A DNA stretch of 64,000 nt from VAUL01 sp964603155 (GTDB lineage Bacteria; Desulfobacterota; Desulfuromonadia; Desulfuromonadales; BM103): the NCBI GenBank assembly GCA_964603155.1, contig CAZRTZ010000001.1, forward strand, positions 124,001 through 188,000, read 5' to 3'. The notes under the pieces were generated by a model. That model saw nothing but the letters and a program-made list of their open reading frames with translations. It searched no databases and was not told the origin of the DNA. Below are positions 43,906 to 53,106 of this stretch, piece by piece. Positions within the stretch are counted from its first letter, which is position 1; every line of letters begins with the position of its first letter. Position numbers and translations under genes: made by a program.

Positions 43906-44481
43906 CTACGCTGCAAACAACTGGCGTTCAACCAGATCGCACAGCACGTGAATGATCGTGACATGCGCCTCCTGGATGTGGGGGGTCTCCTGAACCGGAA
44001 TAACCAGGGCCAGATCGACCAGGCCGGAGATGCTTCCGCCGTCGCGACCGAGCAGACCGATGGTCCGGCAGTCGGCATTCCGTGCGGCATGGAGAGCCTT
44101 CAGCACATTTGCGGAATTCCCCGAGGTCGAGATGCCGATGATCACATCGCCCGGTACAGCCAGCGCCTCGACTTGGCGGCTGAACACCTGGTCGAAGCCA
44201 TAATCGTTGCCGACGGCGGTCAAAATCGAGGTGTCGGTGGTCAGGGCGATGGCCGGCAGAGCGCGGCGCTCGCGCAGGAAGCGCCCAACCAGCTCGGCCG
44301 CCAAGTGCTGAGCATCGGCGGCGGAGCCACCGTTGCCCATGACCAGTACCTTGTTGCCCTTGGCCAGGGCGTCGGCAATCACTTTGGCAGCTTCGGCAAT
44401 GCCCAGGGTCAACTGCTGCGCGACCAGTTCCAGAACCTCCCGATGACGGGCGAGGTGTTGCCGGATCAAAATCTCATCCAC
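43906..44481 (-). CDS. gmhA: Sedoheptulose-7-phosphate isomerase
   Basis: First enzyme of heptose synthesis, making D-glycero-D-manno-heptose-7-P. The 191-aa SIS-domain protein shows MGNGGSAADAQHLAAELVGR, SILTAVGNDYGFD, GISTSGNSANVL, and catalytic His in ETPHIQEAHVTIIH. The GTG at 44481 has GGGAG eight bases upstream and lies just after the preceding stop, so it is preferred over an ATG at 44505. The other heptose genes (hldE, gmhB) lie 12 kb downstream. Confidence 0.94.
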   Translation of the reverse strand: MDEILIRQHLARHREVLELVAQQLTLGIAEAAKVIADALAKGNKVLVMGNGGSAADAQHLAAELVGRFLRERRALPAIALTTDTSILTAVGNDYGFDQVFSRQVEALAVPGDVIIGISTSGNSANVLKALHAARNADCRTIGLLGRDGGSISGLVDLALVIPVQETPHIQEAHVTIIHVLCDLVERQLFAA

Positions 44482-44482
44482 T

Positions 44483-45259
44483 TCACATTCTCCCTTGGGG
44501 GCCATTCAGTTCACAGCCCTGAATCTCGAAATTTGAAAAGTAATAGTCTGAGCCAAGGTTACAAATACATTTCATCTGGTATCCGGCACAAATCGCCTCG
44601 ACAGCCTGCTCGGCATTGTCGAGGATTTCCACCTGCAAGAGGCAGCGATTGTCCGTCAGCAAGCGTCGCGCTCCGGAAAAGACCTTAAATTCATGCCCTT
44701 CCACATCAATTTTAAGTGCTATGGTCTGAGCCTTGAATGCGGGCAAAAGAATATCGAGTGAAGAGATGTCTATCTCGACTTCGTCAAATCGTTGATTTTT
44801 CGTGGAGGCTGGAGCCGTTTCCAGGATGCGTGAGGTTCCCGAACTGCTGCCCGCATTTTTAAGAAATTTCACAGTCCCCTGTCGATCACTGATACCGAGA
44901 CGATACGTTTTAATTTTTTGAGAAAAACCGTTGACGAAAATATTGCCACAGAGGTGATAGTAGTTGTCCACATCAGGTTCGAAAGCCAGTATTTGACTAA
45001 CCCTAGGGCACTGACCTGCAATCGACAGTGCATAAAGGCCGAAATTGGCGCCGACGTCTAGAAATGTATCGACCCGATTGAGCTCGATCAGCTTAATCAA
45101 AAATTCGATCTGCTGATTTTCATAGCGCTCGTACATCACCAGCTTCCGGTCGATATAGTTGCGATATCTCAGTAGGAGGGCCAGACCACGCCGGCTTCTG
45201 ATCTTCACCTTGTTGGTGAAATAATCACGTAAAAAGATTTTTTTTATCTTCCTTATCAC
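44483..45259 (-). CDS. FkbM-family methyltransferase
   Basis: A 258-aa SAM-dependent O-methyltransferase. Motif I is DTFLDVGANFGLYALSI and an acidic loop follows in LAFEPDVDNY; ALKIDVEGHEFKVFSGA is the FkbM hallmark. Such enzymes often methylate sugars in LPS and capsules. Lies between the kinase genes and gmhA. Somewhat AT-richer than the flanking kinase genes. Confidence 0.85.
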   Translation of the reverse strand: MIRKIKKIFLRDYFTNKVKIRSRRGLALLLRYRNYIDRKLVMYERYENQQIEFLIKLIELNRVDTFLDVGANFGLYALSIAGQCPRVSQILAFEPDVDNYYHLCGNIFVNGFSQKIKTYRLGISDRQGTVKFLKNAGSSSGTSRILETAPASTKNQRFDEVEIDISSLDILLPAFKAQTIALKIDVEGHEFKVFSGARRLLTDNRCLLQVEILDNAEQAVEAICAGYQMKCICNLGSDYYFSNFEIQGCELNGPQGRM

Positions 45260-45271
45260 TGCCTTCTCCCG

Positions 45272-46000
45272 TTAAGCCAAACCTGCCAATACACAAAAAA
45301 GCTGAAGACTCTCCTCGGACATGTGTCGCCAGCGCATATCCCTGAGGAAATGACCGATATCCCTCTGACGCGAACCTTTTGATAGCACGGGGAGACGCCG
45401 GCTGTTGTCGAAGTCGATCAGCCAGACCTTAGGCCCTGTATCCGTGTGTGTGATCAACAGGTTGCGCCAATTGCTGTCGCCATGCAGGATGCCGGCCTGG
45501 TGCAACTTACGGAAACTTTCCGCAGAAAGCTGAAGTACCGCACCCTGTGCAGCCCCCGTCAACTCACCCCAGCACTGATCAAGCGGTCGGCTCTCGTGCA
45601 GGTAGCTGTCGAGTACATAAGCGCGACGCAGAAACCTGAAGCGGCGCTCTTCGAGACACAAAAGCGGTCGCGGCACGCAAACCCCGGCCTCGTGGGCCAG
45701 ATTCTGATTGACGAAGACCTTCAAAGCCCGAGAGCGCTTGAAAATATGGCGCAGTCCATACCAAACATTGCGGTATGCAAAACGCTTGAGCAGATAGTCG
45801 GTTCCCGCGATGTTCACGCGTGCCGTGGTGCAACCCCTCCCCCGCCCCGGCAGACGCTCGCCGGCTTCCAGCAAACGATCGGGATCAGGGAGCAGTTGCG
45901 CCAGCAAAACGCCATGATCATCGCCAGCCCTCTGCGAGACCAGCATCCCACCGAGCCGGTGGCAGCAAAGATTCAAAGTTTTCATCCTTCGTGACGTCAC
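45272..46000 (-). CDS. LPS core kinase (RfaP/InaA superfamily)
   Basis: A 242-aa kinase-fold protein with an intact catalytic loop, ILHGDSNWRNLLI, and metal-binding WLIDFDNSR. The N-lobe lysine is in TDYLLKRFAYRN. Expected to phosphorylate a heptose or other core sugar. The frame starts at a GTG at 46000 forming a GTGA overlap with the previous gene; an ATG at 45985 (MKTLNLCC) is the alternative. Directly follows a close relative at 45997. Confidence 0.8.
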   Translation of the reverse strand: MTSRRMKTLNLCCHRLGGMLVSQRAGDDHGVLLAQLLPDPDRLLEAGERLPGRGRGCTTARVNIAGTDYLLKRFAYRNVWYGLRHIFKRSRALKVFVNQNLAHEAGVCVPRPLLCLEERRFRFLRRAYVLDSYLHESRPLDQCWGELTGAAQGAVLQLSAESFRKLHQAGILHGDSNWRNLLITHTDTGPKVWLIDFDNSRRLPVLSKGSRQRDIGHFLRDMRWRHMSEESLQLFCVLAGLA

Positions 46001-46686
46001 TGGCCCACAGACCGATAGGCCGTAAGAAAACGGTTTCGTCCCTCCTCGCCGTCGGCCACCTCGTCGAAATCGGCGAGAAATCTGGCGAGATCTGCGCGCA
46101 AGGCGCGCCGCGGGCAGACATACGGTCTGCGGGCTCCGTCAAGATCTGAGAAAACCAGTGCGTCTCCTGAATCCAGGCAGAGGATGTTATACCATTTCAG
46201 ATCACCGTGGACGAAACGGTTTTTGTGCAATTCCGCAATCGCCGCCCCCGCCTTGCCGGCCATCTGCATGCGCCGTTCGAAATCGCTCTCCTCCCAGAGA
46301 TTACGAAAATCCCTGGCTCCATCGACGAATTCCATTAGCAGATAACCGTTCCGCCAGATGCCGCATTGCCTTTCTTCGGCGTAGATCAGTGGCCGCGGCA
46401 CGGCCAGGCCAGCTTCTAGCATGCGGAGAGTGACACGCCAGGCCTTGCGACCGCGTGAGCCACGGAACAGATCGATGAGCCGGTAAATTCCGCCCCGGGA
46501 GTAATATTGCTTGAGAAAGTAGGCCTTTCCCTCCAACTCAACCCGGGCGGAATGCCCCCGGCGGCCCTTTTTATACATGACCCCGGCGGAAACGAGCGCC
46601 TGCGGGTCATGCAGCAGGTTATTGCCGATACGCGAGAAGAGCTCACGGTCATGGGCAAGGACATGGTAGCGGGGGCGAACGTTCAT
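45997..46686 (-). CDS. LPS core kinase (RfaP/InaA superfamily)
   Basis: A 229-aa kinase-fold protein: KAYFLKQYYSRGG contains the N-lobe lysine, FVHGDLKWYNILC the catalytic loop and VFSDLDGARR the metal-binding Asp. Similar in build and N-terminal region to its downstream neighbour (FRGSRGRKAWRV against FKRSRALKVFVN), suggesting an old duplication. Follows a GT2 gene with three bases between. Confidence 0.82.
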   Translation of the reverse strand: MNVRPRYHVLAHDRELFSRIGNNLLHDPQALVSAGVMYKKGRRGHSARVELEGKAYFLKQYYSRGGIYRLIDLFRGSRGRKAWRVTLRMLEAGLAVPRPLIYAEERQCGIWRNGYLLMEFVDGARDFRNLWEESDFERRMQMAGKAGAAIAELHKNRFVHGDLKWYNILCLDSGDALVFSDLDGARRPYVCPRRALRADLARFLADFDEVADGEEGRNRFLTAYRSVGQ

Positions 46687-46689
46687 CGG

Positions 46690-47601
46690 CTAGCGCAGCA
46701 GCAGGCGCAGGTATTTCCTGAGCGCCGGGAGGTTGAAGAGCAGCTTGGGGGAGAGGCGCAGAGCCTCGCGGTAGTAGCCTTTGGCCCGTTCCACCTCCCC
46801 TGCCAGGTAGCAGGAGCGAAAGAGCGACAGCAACTGCCTGGCGCGGAATTCGTCACGATAGGCCATGGCCCACTGCGGCAGGAGTGCCGGGTCGAAAACG
46901 AGCTCGACGACACGCTCGCCGGAAAGCAACACCAAGTCGATGCGATTGCGCAGGCTGTCGTCGTGCTTGCGGATTTCCAGGACCGGGGTCGGCACCGAGA
47001 TGCAGTCGTAGAGTGCAAAGGTCTTGGCAAACAGCGCCACATCCTCGCCGTTGCGGATGTCCTCGGGGAAACCGTATTGATCGAAAACCCGCCGCGCCAC
47101 CAGCGAGGCGCCATTCGATACACTGACCTGTTTGCGTAGATAGGCAACGAAGTTGTGTCGCCGGTTCTGCGTCAATTCTGCAGCCGGATGACGGCGACGG
47201 CGCCCGTCGGGATGCAACGACAGATGGCCGGCCAGCACCAGGCCGGCATCGGGACAGCCGGCAACGGCCGAGCGGAAAGTGGCCAGCGCCCCGGCAAGCA
47301 GGCTATCGTCGGCATCCAGGAACAGACAGAATGAACCATGAGCTTCGCGCACCCCACGATTGCGGGCCGCACCCGGACCGGCATTTTCCTGACGCAGCCA
47401 ACGAACCCGGCCCGGATTGTCGGCGGCAAATCTTTCGGCAACGGCAGGGGTCGTGTCGGTCGAACCGTCATCGACGATGATGATCTCGAAATCATCGCCT
47501 TTCTGGCGCAATACCGACAAAACTGCGTCCGGAAGATAACCGGCGTAGTTATAGGCCGGGATGATGACCGAAAAGAGCGGGGAGTTTGTTTGATCAGGCA
47601 T
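46690..47601 (-). CDS. GT2 glycosyltransferase
   Basis: Family 2 enzyme of 303 aa starting MPDQTNSPLFSVIIPAYNYAG, with AGGG five bases before the ATG. IIIVDDGSTDTTP binds the nucleotide, FLDADDSLL holds the DxD motif, and NGEDVALFAKT follows. It overlaps the waaP end by eight bases, so it is translationally linked to core synthesis. The C-terminal helical part is basic and may touch the membrane. Confidence 0.82.
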   Translation of the reverse strand: MPDQTNSPLFSVIIPAYNYAGYLPDAVLSVLRQKGDDFEIIIVDDGSTDTTPAVAERFAADNPGRVRWLRQENAGPGAARNRGVREAHGSFCLFLDADDSLLAGALATFRSAVAGCPDAGLVLAGHLSLHPDGRRRRHPAAELTQNRRHNFVAYLRKQVSVSNGASLVARRVFDQYGFPEDIRNGEDVALFAKTFALYDCISVPTPVLEIRKHDDSLRNRIDLVLLSGERVVELVFDPALLPQWAMAYRDEFRARQLLSLFRSCYLAGEVERAKGYYREALRLSPKLLFNLPALRKYLRLLLR

Positions 47602-48412
47602 GTATCCCTCGCGGCAGCAAAGGATCTTTACCGAAGTCGCGCCGGTAAATCTGCATGGCTCGGCTGAGGATTTCATGCAACAAATCCCGGTCGGCGGTCA
47701 GGATGCTGCGCAACGACTGACAACGGTAGGCTCGAAGGAAACGCAACCAGTCCCGCTTGGTCAGGCCGATATCGAAGGTGGAAAAGAGAAGTCCGCCCAG
47801 ATCCTTGACCTGCCAGCGCCGCGGCACCCGACGGCGCAGTTGTACACGGTGCAGGTCGATCAGATGGAGTTCGGGGGCATCACTCATAAGCGACGCCCGG
47901 CAGGCGAGAAAATGACAGAGATAGAAATCGCGGTGGTTGACCCCATTTTCATGTAATGCGCGGGCGATAGCGGCCACCTCCTGAATCAGGATTCGCTTCA
48001 TTCGGGGCTGTGGCGGGGTGGCCGGCCAATCCCGGCAAACGTCCTCAAGACTCACGACATCGACGAGTTCATCGGTGATCAGGAAGGACTGCTGACAGGC
48101 TGGATTCCAGCCGCGCCGACCGTAACCGGCAATGGTCATGGTCTTCACACCAAGTTCATCACAGCGGCGAATCGCCCGGTATTCGTTTTCCGCGCCGAGA
48201 ACCGGAAGACGAAAAGTCAGCAGATTCTTGAGAATCTCAGTCCAGCCGACCCCAAAGTGCAGCTTGACAAAATAGCCGCGACCGGCCTGCTCCCAGCGCA
48301 GGGTGCGACGGCCGGCCAGTTCGCGATAGATTTCACCCTGCAGGGCGAGGATCCGGTCGAAGGCTGCTTCTCCAGCGAACACCTGTGCGAGTTCAGCGCG
48401 CAGTTCGATCAT
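47594..48412 (-). CDS. waaP: LPS core heptose(I) kinase
   Basis: WaaP/RfaP phosphorylates the first heptose of the inner core, stabilising the outer membrane. The 272-aa protein has YFVKLHFGVGWTEILKNL in the N-lobe and NHRDFYLCHFLACR, the WaaP-specific catalytic loop, with HLIDLHRVQLRRR as the metal-binding segment. Starts by ATGA overlap with waaG, the same pairing as in enterobacteria and pseudomonads. The most secure of the five kinases of this cluster. Confidence 0.93.
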   Translation of the reverse strand: MIELRAELAQVFAGEAAFDRILALQGEIYRELAGRRTLRWEQAGRGYFVKLHFGVGWTEILKNLLTFRLPVLGAENEYRAIRRCDELGVKTMTIAGYGRRGWNPACQQSFLITDELVDVVSLEDVCRDWPATPPQPRMKRILIQEVAAIARALHENGVNHRDFYLCHFLACRASLMSDAPELHLIDLHRVQLRRRVPRRWQVKDLGGLLFSTFDIGLTKRDWLRFLRAYRCQSLRSILTADRDLLHEILSRAMQIYRRDFGKDPLLPRGIHA

Positions 48413-49545
48413 GGACGGCTCCCCGCAGCAGCGGCTTCGATGGCGTCGAGCGCTTTTTCGGGCATGCTGAAAATGTCGGTGCGCCGCACATAGTCAAGCC
48501 CGGAACGGCCGCGTGCGACTCTTTCCGGGGAAAGAAGCACCTCGGCCAGTTTGTGATTGAAGATCGTCTGATCGAAGGGCACCGGCGTGACCCAGCCCCC
48601 CTCCCCTGCGTTGACATGACCGGCATAACCGCAATTTGCCGTGGTCAGGACCGGCAAGCCGGCTGCCATGGCCTCGAGCAGGACCGTACCGGTGTTTTCG
48701 GTTCGGGCCGGATGGAGCAGCAGATCGGCGGCCAGCAGCAGTTGCGGCACATCGTCACGGGCACCGAGAAAGGAGACCTGCGACGCGATTCCCAGCCTGC
48801 CGGCGAGGCGTTCCATGGGCAGAGCGTCTCCGCGCCCGGCGACCAGAAGGCGCACTTTTTGCCGCAGAGACTCCGGCAGCGCCGCCATCGCCAGGAGGCT
48901 GCGGTCGACGCCTTTGGTCCGGAAGGCCGAGCCTACCTGCAGAAGAATCAACTCCTCGTCGCTGCACCGTAAGGCTTGCCGGGCCTGGACACGGAGTCTG
49001 GCTGCATCGGGTCCGGCCACCCGGTCGCGGGCTATCCCCGGCGGCAGGAGGACAACGCGTTCGGCGGAGGTTCCGTACCACGTCCGGAACTTGGCGAGTT
49101 CCGGCTCGGCAATCAGCAGAATGCGGGTCTTTGCCTGCGGCGAGAAGACGCTGCGTTCCAGCTGTGCATAGCAGCGGTAACGGCTGGTAAGCCGGTAGAA
49201 ACAGGATCTAGTCTCGGCAATCGCCGCGACGTAGCAGGGATCGGCCGCGTAGTACCAGTCGAGCCCCGGCAGCTTGTTGAAACCGATGACCGCATCCCAC
49301 GGCCCGGACTTCGCCAGGATTTCACCAAGGTCCATAGCAAAATCGTGCAGGCGCCGATGGTTCGACCAGCCGCGTGGCGGAATCAGCCGCACATCCAGTC
49401 CGTCAGGAATTTCACCCTGCCAGGCCGTGGTAAAAACCGTGACCTCGTGCCCGCGCCCGGATGCTTCGCCGGCGATCCGCAGGAAATCCCGCTGCAGCCC
49501 GCCATAGGGGAAATAATGGTAAAGAGCCAGGGCAAGGCGCAACAC
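48409..49545 (-). CDS. waaG: LPS core alpha-1,3-glucosyltransferase
   Basis: GT4 enzyme adding the first hexose to heptose II. From the GTG at 49545 (GGAGG upstream, four bases after the preceding stop) it is 378 aa, close to the E. coli enzyme. LALALYHYFPYGGLQRDFLR and GFNKLPGLDWYYAADPCYV are specific to WaaG. RTENTGTVLLEAMAAGLPVL is the donor site. The frame extends 37 codons upstream into the neighbouring gene without support. Confidence 0.94.
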   Translation of the reverse strand: MLRLALALYHYFPYGGLQRDFLRIAGEASGRGHEVTVFTTAWQGEIPDGLDVRLIPPRGWSNHRRLHDFAMDLGEILAKSGPWDAVIGFNKLPGLDWYYAADPCYVAAIAETRSCFYRLTSRYRCYAQLERSVFSPQAKTRILLIAEPELAKFRTWYGTSAERVVLLPPGIARDRVAGPDAARLRVQARQALRCSDEELILLQVGSAFRTKGVDRSLLAMAALPESLRQKVRLLVAGRGDALPMERLAGRLGIASQVSFLGARDDVPQLLLAADLLLHPARTENTGTVLLEAMAAGLPVLTTANCGYAGHVNAGEGGWVTPVPFDQTIFNHKLAEVLLSPERVARGRSGLDYVRRTDIFSMPEKALDAIEAAAAGSRP

Positions 49546-49549
49546 CGAA

Positions 49550-50695
49550 TCAGCACCTCCCGCCTTGCCGATTCCATAGGGCGTAGGCCTCGGCATAGAG
49601 CGCAGCGTAACCGGCGACCATGCGCCCGGCGTTGAATTCGTTGACGGCCCGCGCACGCGCCTGCTCGCCGAGAACCATACGTTCGTCCTCCGTCAGTGCC
49701 GCAAGGGTACACATGGCTTCGGCCATGGCCTTGACATCGAGCGGATCGACCAGGCGGGCAAAAGCGCCGTCACCGACTACCTCGGGGATACCGCCGACCG
49801 TCGAGGCAATGACCGGTCGGCCAGCGGCCATAGCCTCAACCAGTGCCAATCCGAATCCTTCGCGAAGCGATGGAAGCAAAAACACATCCAGCGAATTCAG
49901 ATATAAAGGCATGTCACTACAATACCCAATCAGAAAAACCCGACTGTCGAGCCCTTTGTTCTTAATACAGGATCTGAGATCCTCTTCGAGTTCCCCCTTC
50001 CCGGCCAGCACCAGAATACTCTCCGGAATCCGCTCCGCCACGATTGCAAACGCTTCGATCAGGGTGCGCTGATTCTTGACCTTCGACAAGCGGCCGGCGG
50101 TTCCGAACCAGAAACAGCCCTCCTTACCGGGAAGGACTTCGGCGCGAGCCTGCATCCGGTCGATTGGCGCGATAAACGGCGTGTAGTCCAGTCCGTTCTG
50201 GATGGTCACCACCTTCTGCGAAGACAGTCTCCAGTTGGATTTCACAATATCCCTCGACACCCCGTTCGAGATGCCAACAATCCGGTAAAACCCACGGTAG
50301 AGTAACCAGTTGGACAGCCTGCGCTGCCAGCTGCGCGCCGTCCCCAACCCGTGCAGGGTCGCAACCAGTACCGGCTTTGAGCGTGACAGCAGACGGGCCA
50401 AAATACCAAGGGGGGTGGTCCGGTGCTGCTGGCAGTTGACGACTTGTGGCTGTTCTTCGTCAAGGATCTCTCGGAGTTTGAGGAGCAACGGCAGGTTGTA
50501 CCAGTAAAGCCGGTCGGGACGACATTGCAGATAGATCACCTTGTCGGCGACCTCCACCAGACGGTCACGGCCGTCGGGTGAACCGCTGAGATAACAGACC
50601 ACCATGCGAAAACGCTGCTTGTCGAGACCGGCCTGCAGGTTGAACAGTTCGTAGTTGCCGCGGTACTTGTGAACCAGCTGCAGAACCGTGATCAT
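49550..50695 (-). CDS. GT4 glycosyltransferase
   Basis: GT-B family 4 enzyme of 381 aa, starting MITVLQLVHKYRGNYELF by ATGA overlap with waaC. The C-terminal half shows GTAGRLSKVKNQRTLIEAF and PSLREGFGLALVEAMAAGRP, the EX7E motif. It lies between waaC and waaG, so it probably adds a core sugar. The donor cannot be read from sequence. Confidence 0.85.
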   Translation of the reverse strand: MITVLQLVHKYRGNYELFNLQAGLDKQRFRMVVCYLSGSPDGRDRLVEVADKVIYLQCRPDRLYWYNLPLLLKLREILDEEQPQVVNCQQHRTTPLGILARLLSRSKPVLVATLHGLGTARSWQRRLSNWLLYRGFYRIVGISNGVSRDIVKSNWRLSSQKVVTIQNGLDYTPFIAPIDRMQARAEVLPGKEGCFWFGTAGRLSKVKNQRTLIEAFAIVAERIPESILVLAGKGELEEDLRSCIKNKGLDSRVFLIGYCSDMPLYLNSLDVFLLPSLREGFGLALVEAMAAGRPVIASTVGGIPEVVGDGAFARLVDPLDVKAMAEAMCTLAALTEDERMVLGEQARARAVNEFNAGRMVAGYAALYAEAYALWNRQGGRC

Positions 50696-51765
50696 GGGCA
50701 AGCACTCACTGTCGCTTTGGGCGTTGACGAGAGCAGGCGACTGATCGCCTGCATGACCGAGGTAGCGGTTATGCTGCGTCCGCACTCACCATCCCGTTCA
50801 CATTCCTTGAGCAGGCACGGCGAACAATCCAGCGGAGCCTGCAGACGGATATGCCCATCGCCACGCGGGCCGTTACGGGTGTTGTCGGTCACACGGAAGA
50901 GTGAAACCGTGGGGGTTCCCACCGCCGCGGCGATATGCACAGGCCCGGTGTCGCCGCCAACCACGACGGCAGCACGTGACAGCAGAGCGACCAGTTCCGG
51001 CAGCGTGCCGCGTGGCCAGACCAGTGCTCGTCCCGAACCGGCTGCCTGGGCTATTTCATCCACAACGGTCTTTTCTTCGGCGCTTCCCCAGGTCAGAACC
51101 GGGAACACGTCTCCGGTATCTGCGAGCAGACAGACCAGTTGCTGCCAGTTTTCCACGGACCAGAGCTTGGTCTGCCAGGTCGTACCGTAGTGAAGAACCG
51201 CGAAGTGGCGCTTGATGAGATCAAAACCGGCTAACTGGTCAGCAACCTTTGCGGCGGCTCCCGGAGTGACCGGCAAGGGGCCCGCCAGACATTGGTCCGT
51301 CCCGCCAGGGAAAGCTGCGCGAGCGATGGCCAGGGTGCGGTCGCTGATATGATGTTGCGCTGGGGAGAGAGCGACCTGCCGGTTGGTTGCCAGCAAATTA
51401 GGCCATTCGCGCACACCGTCATGGGCAAAGCCGTAACGCAGCCGCGCACCGCTTAGCAGGGTAAAAAAACCACTCTTGCTGTTCCCCTGCAGATCGAGAA
51501 CAACGTCATACTGCTCGCGCCTGAGTGTGAAGGTCATCTCCCACGCTTTACGCATGGCGGCCAACTTTCCCTTCTGCCGCCAGCTTTTCGTGGCGATGCG
51601 ATGCACCCTGCGCAGCAACGGATGCCCGTCGAGCAGCGCTGCGAACCCCTCCTCGACCAGCCAGTCGATCTGCACATCCGGATCGGCGCTTTTCAGCCAG
51701 GCCAGAACCGGCAGGGCATGCACCACATCTCCGAGCGCACTGACCTTGACGATCAGAATCTTCAC
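50692..51765 (-). CDS. waaC: LPS heptosyltransferase I
   Basis: GT9 enzyme adding the first heptose to Kdo from ADP-heptose. The 357-aa protein starts MKILIVKVSALGDVVHALPV from a GTG at 51765 that overlaps the waaF stop (GTGA). WLVEEGFAALLDGHP and VVGGDTGPVHIAAAVGTPTV are typical of WaaC. A Cys-containing stretch (CSPCLLKECERDGEC) near the C-terminus recurs in its neighbour waaF (CAPCMLRECPIDHRC). Confidence 0.93.
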   Translation of the reverse strand: MKILIVKVSALGDVVHALPVLAWLKSADPDVQIDWLVEEGFAALLDGHPLLRRVHRIATKSWRQKGKLAAMRKAWEMTFTLRREQYDVVLDLQGNSKSGFFTLLSGARLRYGFAHDGVREWPNLLATNRQVALSPAQHHISDRTLAIARAAFPGGTDQCLAGPLPVTPGAAAKVADQLAGFDLIKRHFAVLHYGTTWQTKLWSVENWQQLVCLLADTGDVFPVLTWGSAEEKTVVDEIAQAAGSGRALVWPRGTLPELVALLSRAAVVVGGDTGPVHIAAAVGTPTVSLFRVTDNTRNGPRGDGHIRLQAPLDCSPCLLKECERDGECGRSITATSVMQAISRLLSSTPKATVSACP

Positions 51766-52808
51766 CGTGCCGCCCCCCACAACTCTCTGGCTGCCGCTAG
51801 AACCATCTCGGCGCTAATACCGGTCATGCAGCGATGATCGATCGGACACTCGCGCAACATGCAGGGCGCACAGTCGACCGGGTGACGCACGATGCGGCAA
51901 CTGTCGGCACGCGGGGAAGTGGTGGTATGATCGGTAGGACCGAAGACCGCGACGAGCGGCACGCCGAAAGCCGCAGCGATATGCATCGGCCCGGAATCGT
52001 TGGTCACAACCAAACGGCAGTGGTTCAGAACCGCCATCAGCTCTCGTACCGAGGTCTGGCCGATCAAATTGAGAGGGGCACTCTGCATGGCCTGCGCGAT
52101 ATCCCGCCCGATCTCGATTTCGCCCGGACCACCGGTCAAAACGATGCGTACACCGAATTCCTGGACCAAACCGTCGGCCACGGCGGCAAACCGCTCCGGA
52201 ATCCAGCGTTTCGCTGCCCCGTAGGAGGCCCCCGGATTAATGGCTACCCACGCTCCTGTCCCGAGCCGCTGCAGCGCTCCCTCCTGCTCTTCTGGGGTCA
52301 GGGCCAGGCTCAACCGTCCGTCGCCACCCACGATACCGAGACGACTTAACATCTGCAGGTAATAATCGACATGGTGCAGACCGTGCTTTTTATCGACGGC
52401 CGGCACACCGTGGGTCAGCAGCAGGCCGCGGCCATCGGTACGGTAGCCGGCCCGGCGGGGAATTCCGGCAAGCATGGCCATGACGGCCGCCTCGATGGCG
52501 TTTTGGAAGAGAATCGCCAGCTCGAATTTTTCCCGGCGCAATTCATGACAGAACCGCCAGAAACCGCTGGCACCGGCATGCGCTTTCTTCTTGTCGAACG
52601 GAATGACGCGATCACAGTCGGGGTGGGTGGCGAAAAGCGCGGCAACCAGGGGGTTGGCAACAATCGTCAGTTGCGCATCCGGGAATGTCTTCCTGACCGC
52701 AGCCAGCGCCGGCGTCGCCATAACCGCGTCGCCGATCCAGTTCGGCATGCGAATCATGATACGCGCTGCAGCCGGCAGGTTGCACCTATGTCGCGTGGGA
52801 AAAGTCAC
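51762..52808 (-). CDS. waaF: LPS heptosyltransferase II
   Basis: GT9 enzyme adding heptose II to heptose I. The 348-aa protein has RMPNWIGDAVMATPALAAVR, ILFQNAIEAAVMAMLAGIPR, AINPGASYGAAKRWIPERFA and VTNDSGPMHIAAAFGVPLVA, all WaaF-like. The ATG at 52808 overlaps the Trm112-like gene; the family core begins near residue 18, so a shorter start is possible but not favoured by spacing. Confidence 0.94.
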   Translation of the reverse strand: MTFPTRHRCNLPAAARIMIRMPNWIGDAVMATPALAAVRKTFPDAQLTIVANPLVAALFATHPDCDRVIPFDKKKAHAGASGFWRFCHELRREKFELAILFQNAIEAAVMAMLAGIPRRAGYRTDGRGLLLTHGVPAVDKKHGLHHVDYYLQMLSRLGIVGGDGRLSLALTPEEQEGALQRLGTGAWVAINPGASYGAAKRWIPERFAAVADGLVQEFGVRIVLTGGPGEIEIGRDIAQAMQSAPLNLIGQTSVRELMAVLNHCRLVVTNDSGPMHIAAAFGVPLVAVFGPTDHTTTSPRADSCRIVRHPVDCAPCMLRECPIDHRCMTGISAEMVLAAARELWGAAR

Positions 52809-53002
52809 GCCTGATCGGATAGGCGGCCGCTGCTCTCAATCGAACGCGCTTCATCAATCAGCATGACCGGGATCTCATCACGGACCGGATAGGCCAGGCG
52901 GCAGGCAGCGCAATGAATTTCCTGAGCAGCCGGGAGATAGCACACCGGCCCCTTGCATTGGGGACAGGCGAGGATATCGAGAAGATCTTGTGAGAGTGGC
53001 AT
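52805..53002 (-). CDS. Trm112/UPF0434 family zinc-ribbon protein
   Basis: Small 64-aa YcaR-type protein starting MPLSQDLLDILACPQCKGP. CPQC and CAAC are a zinc-binding pair. In many proteobacteria it follows lpxK, as here. Its function is not established; Trm112 proteins elsewhere activate methyltransferases. Overlaps waaF by four bases. Confidence 0.88.
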   Translation of the reverse strand: MPLSQDLLDILACPQCKGPVCYLPAAQEIHCAACRLAYPVRDEIPVMLIDEARSIESSGRLSDQA

Positions 53003-53045
53003 CCGTTGAACCCTTCCGATAAAAAGCGTGAGGGGTAAGCTCCAT

Positions 53046-53095
53046 CCGTGATTCATGATACGTGATTCGTGATCCGTTAACCGTGATTCGTAAAC
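53046..53095. repeat. GTGATTCATGATACGTGATTCG-type degenerate tandem repeat
   Basis: Clear imperfect tandem words: GTGATTCATGATACG, TGATTCGTGATCCG, TTAACCGTGATTCG. It fills half of the lpxK to Trm112-like gene spacer. Best copy of this family in the window. Confidence 0.75.
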
Positions 53096-53106
53096 AGCAT
53101 GATAAT

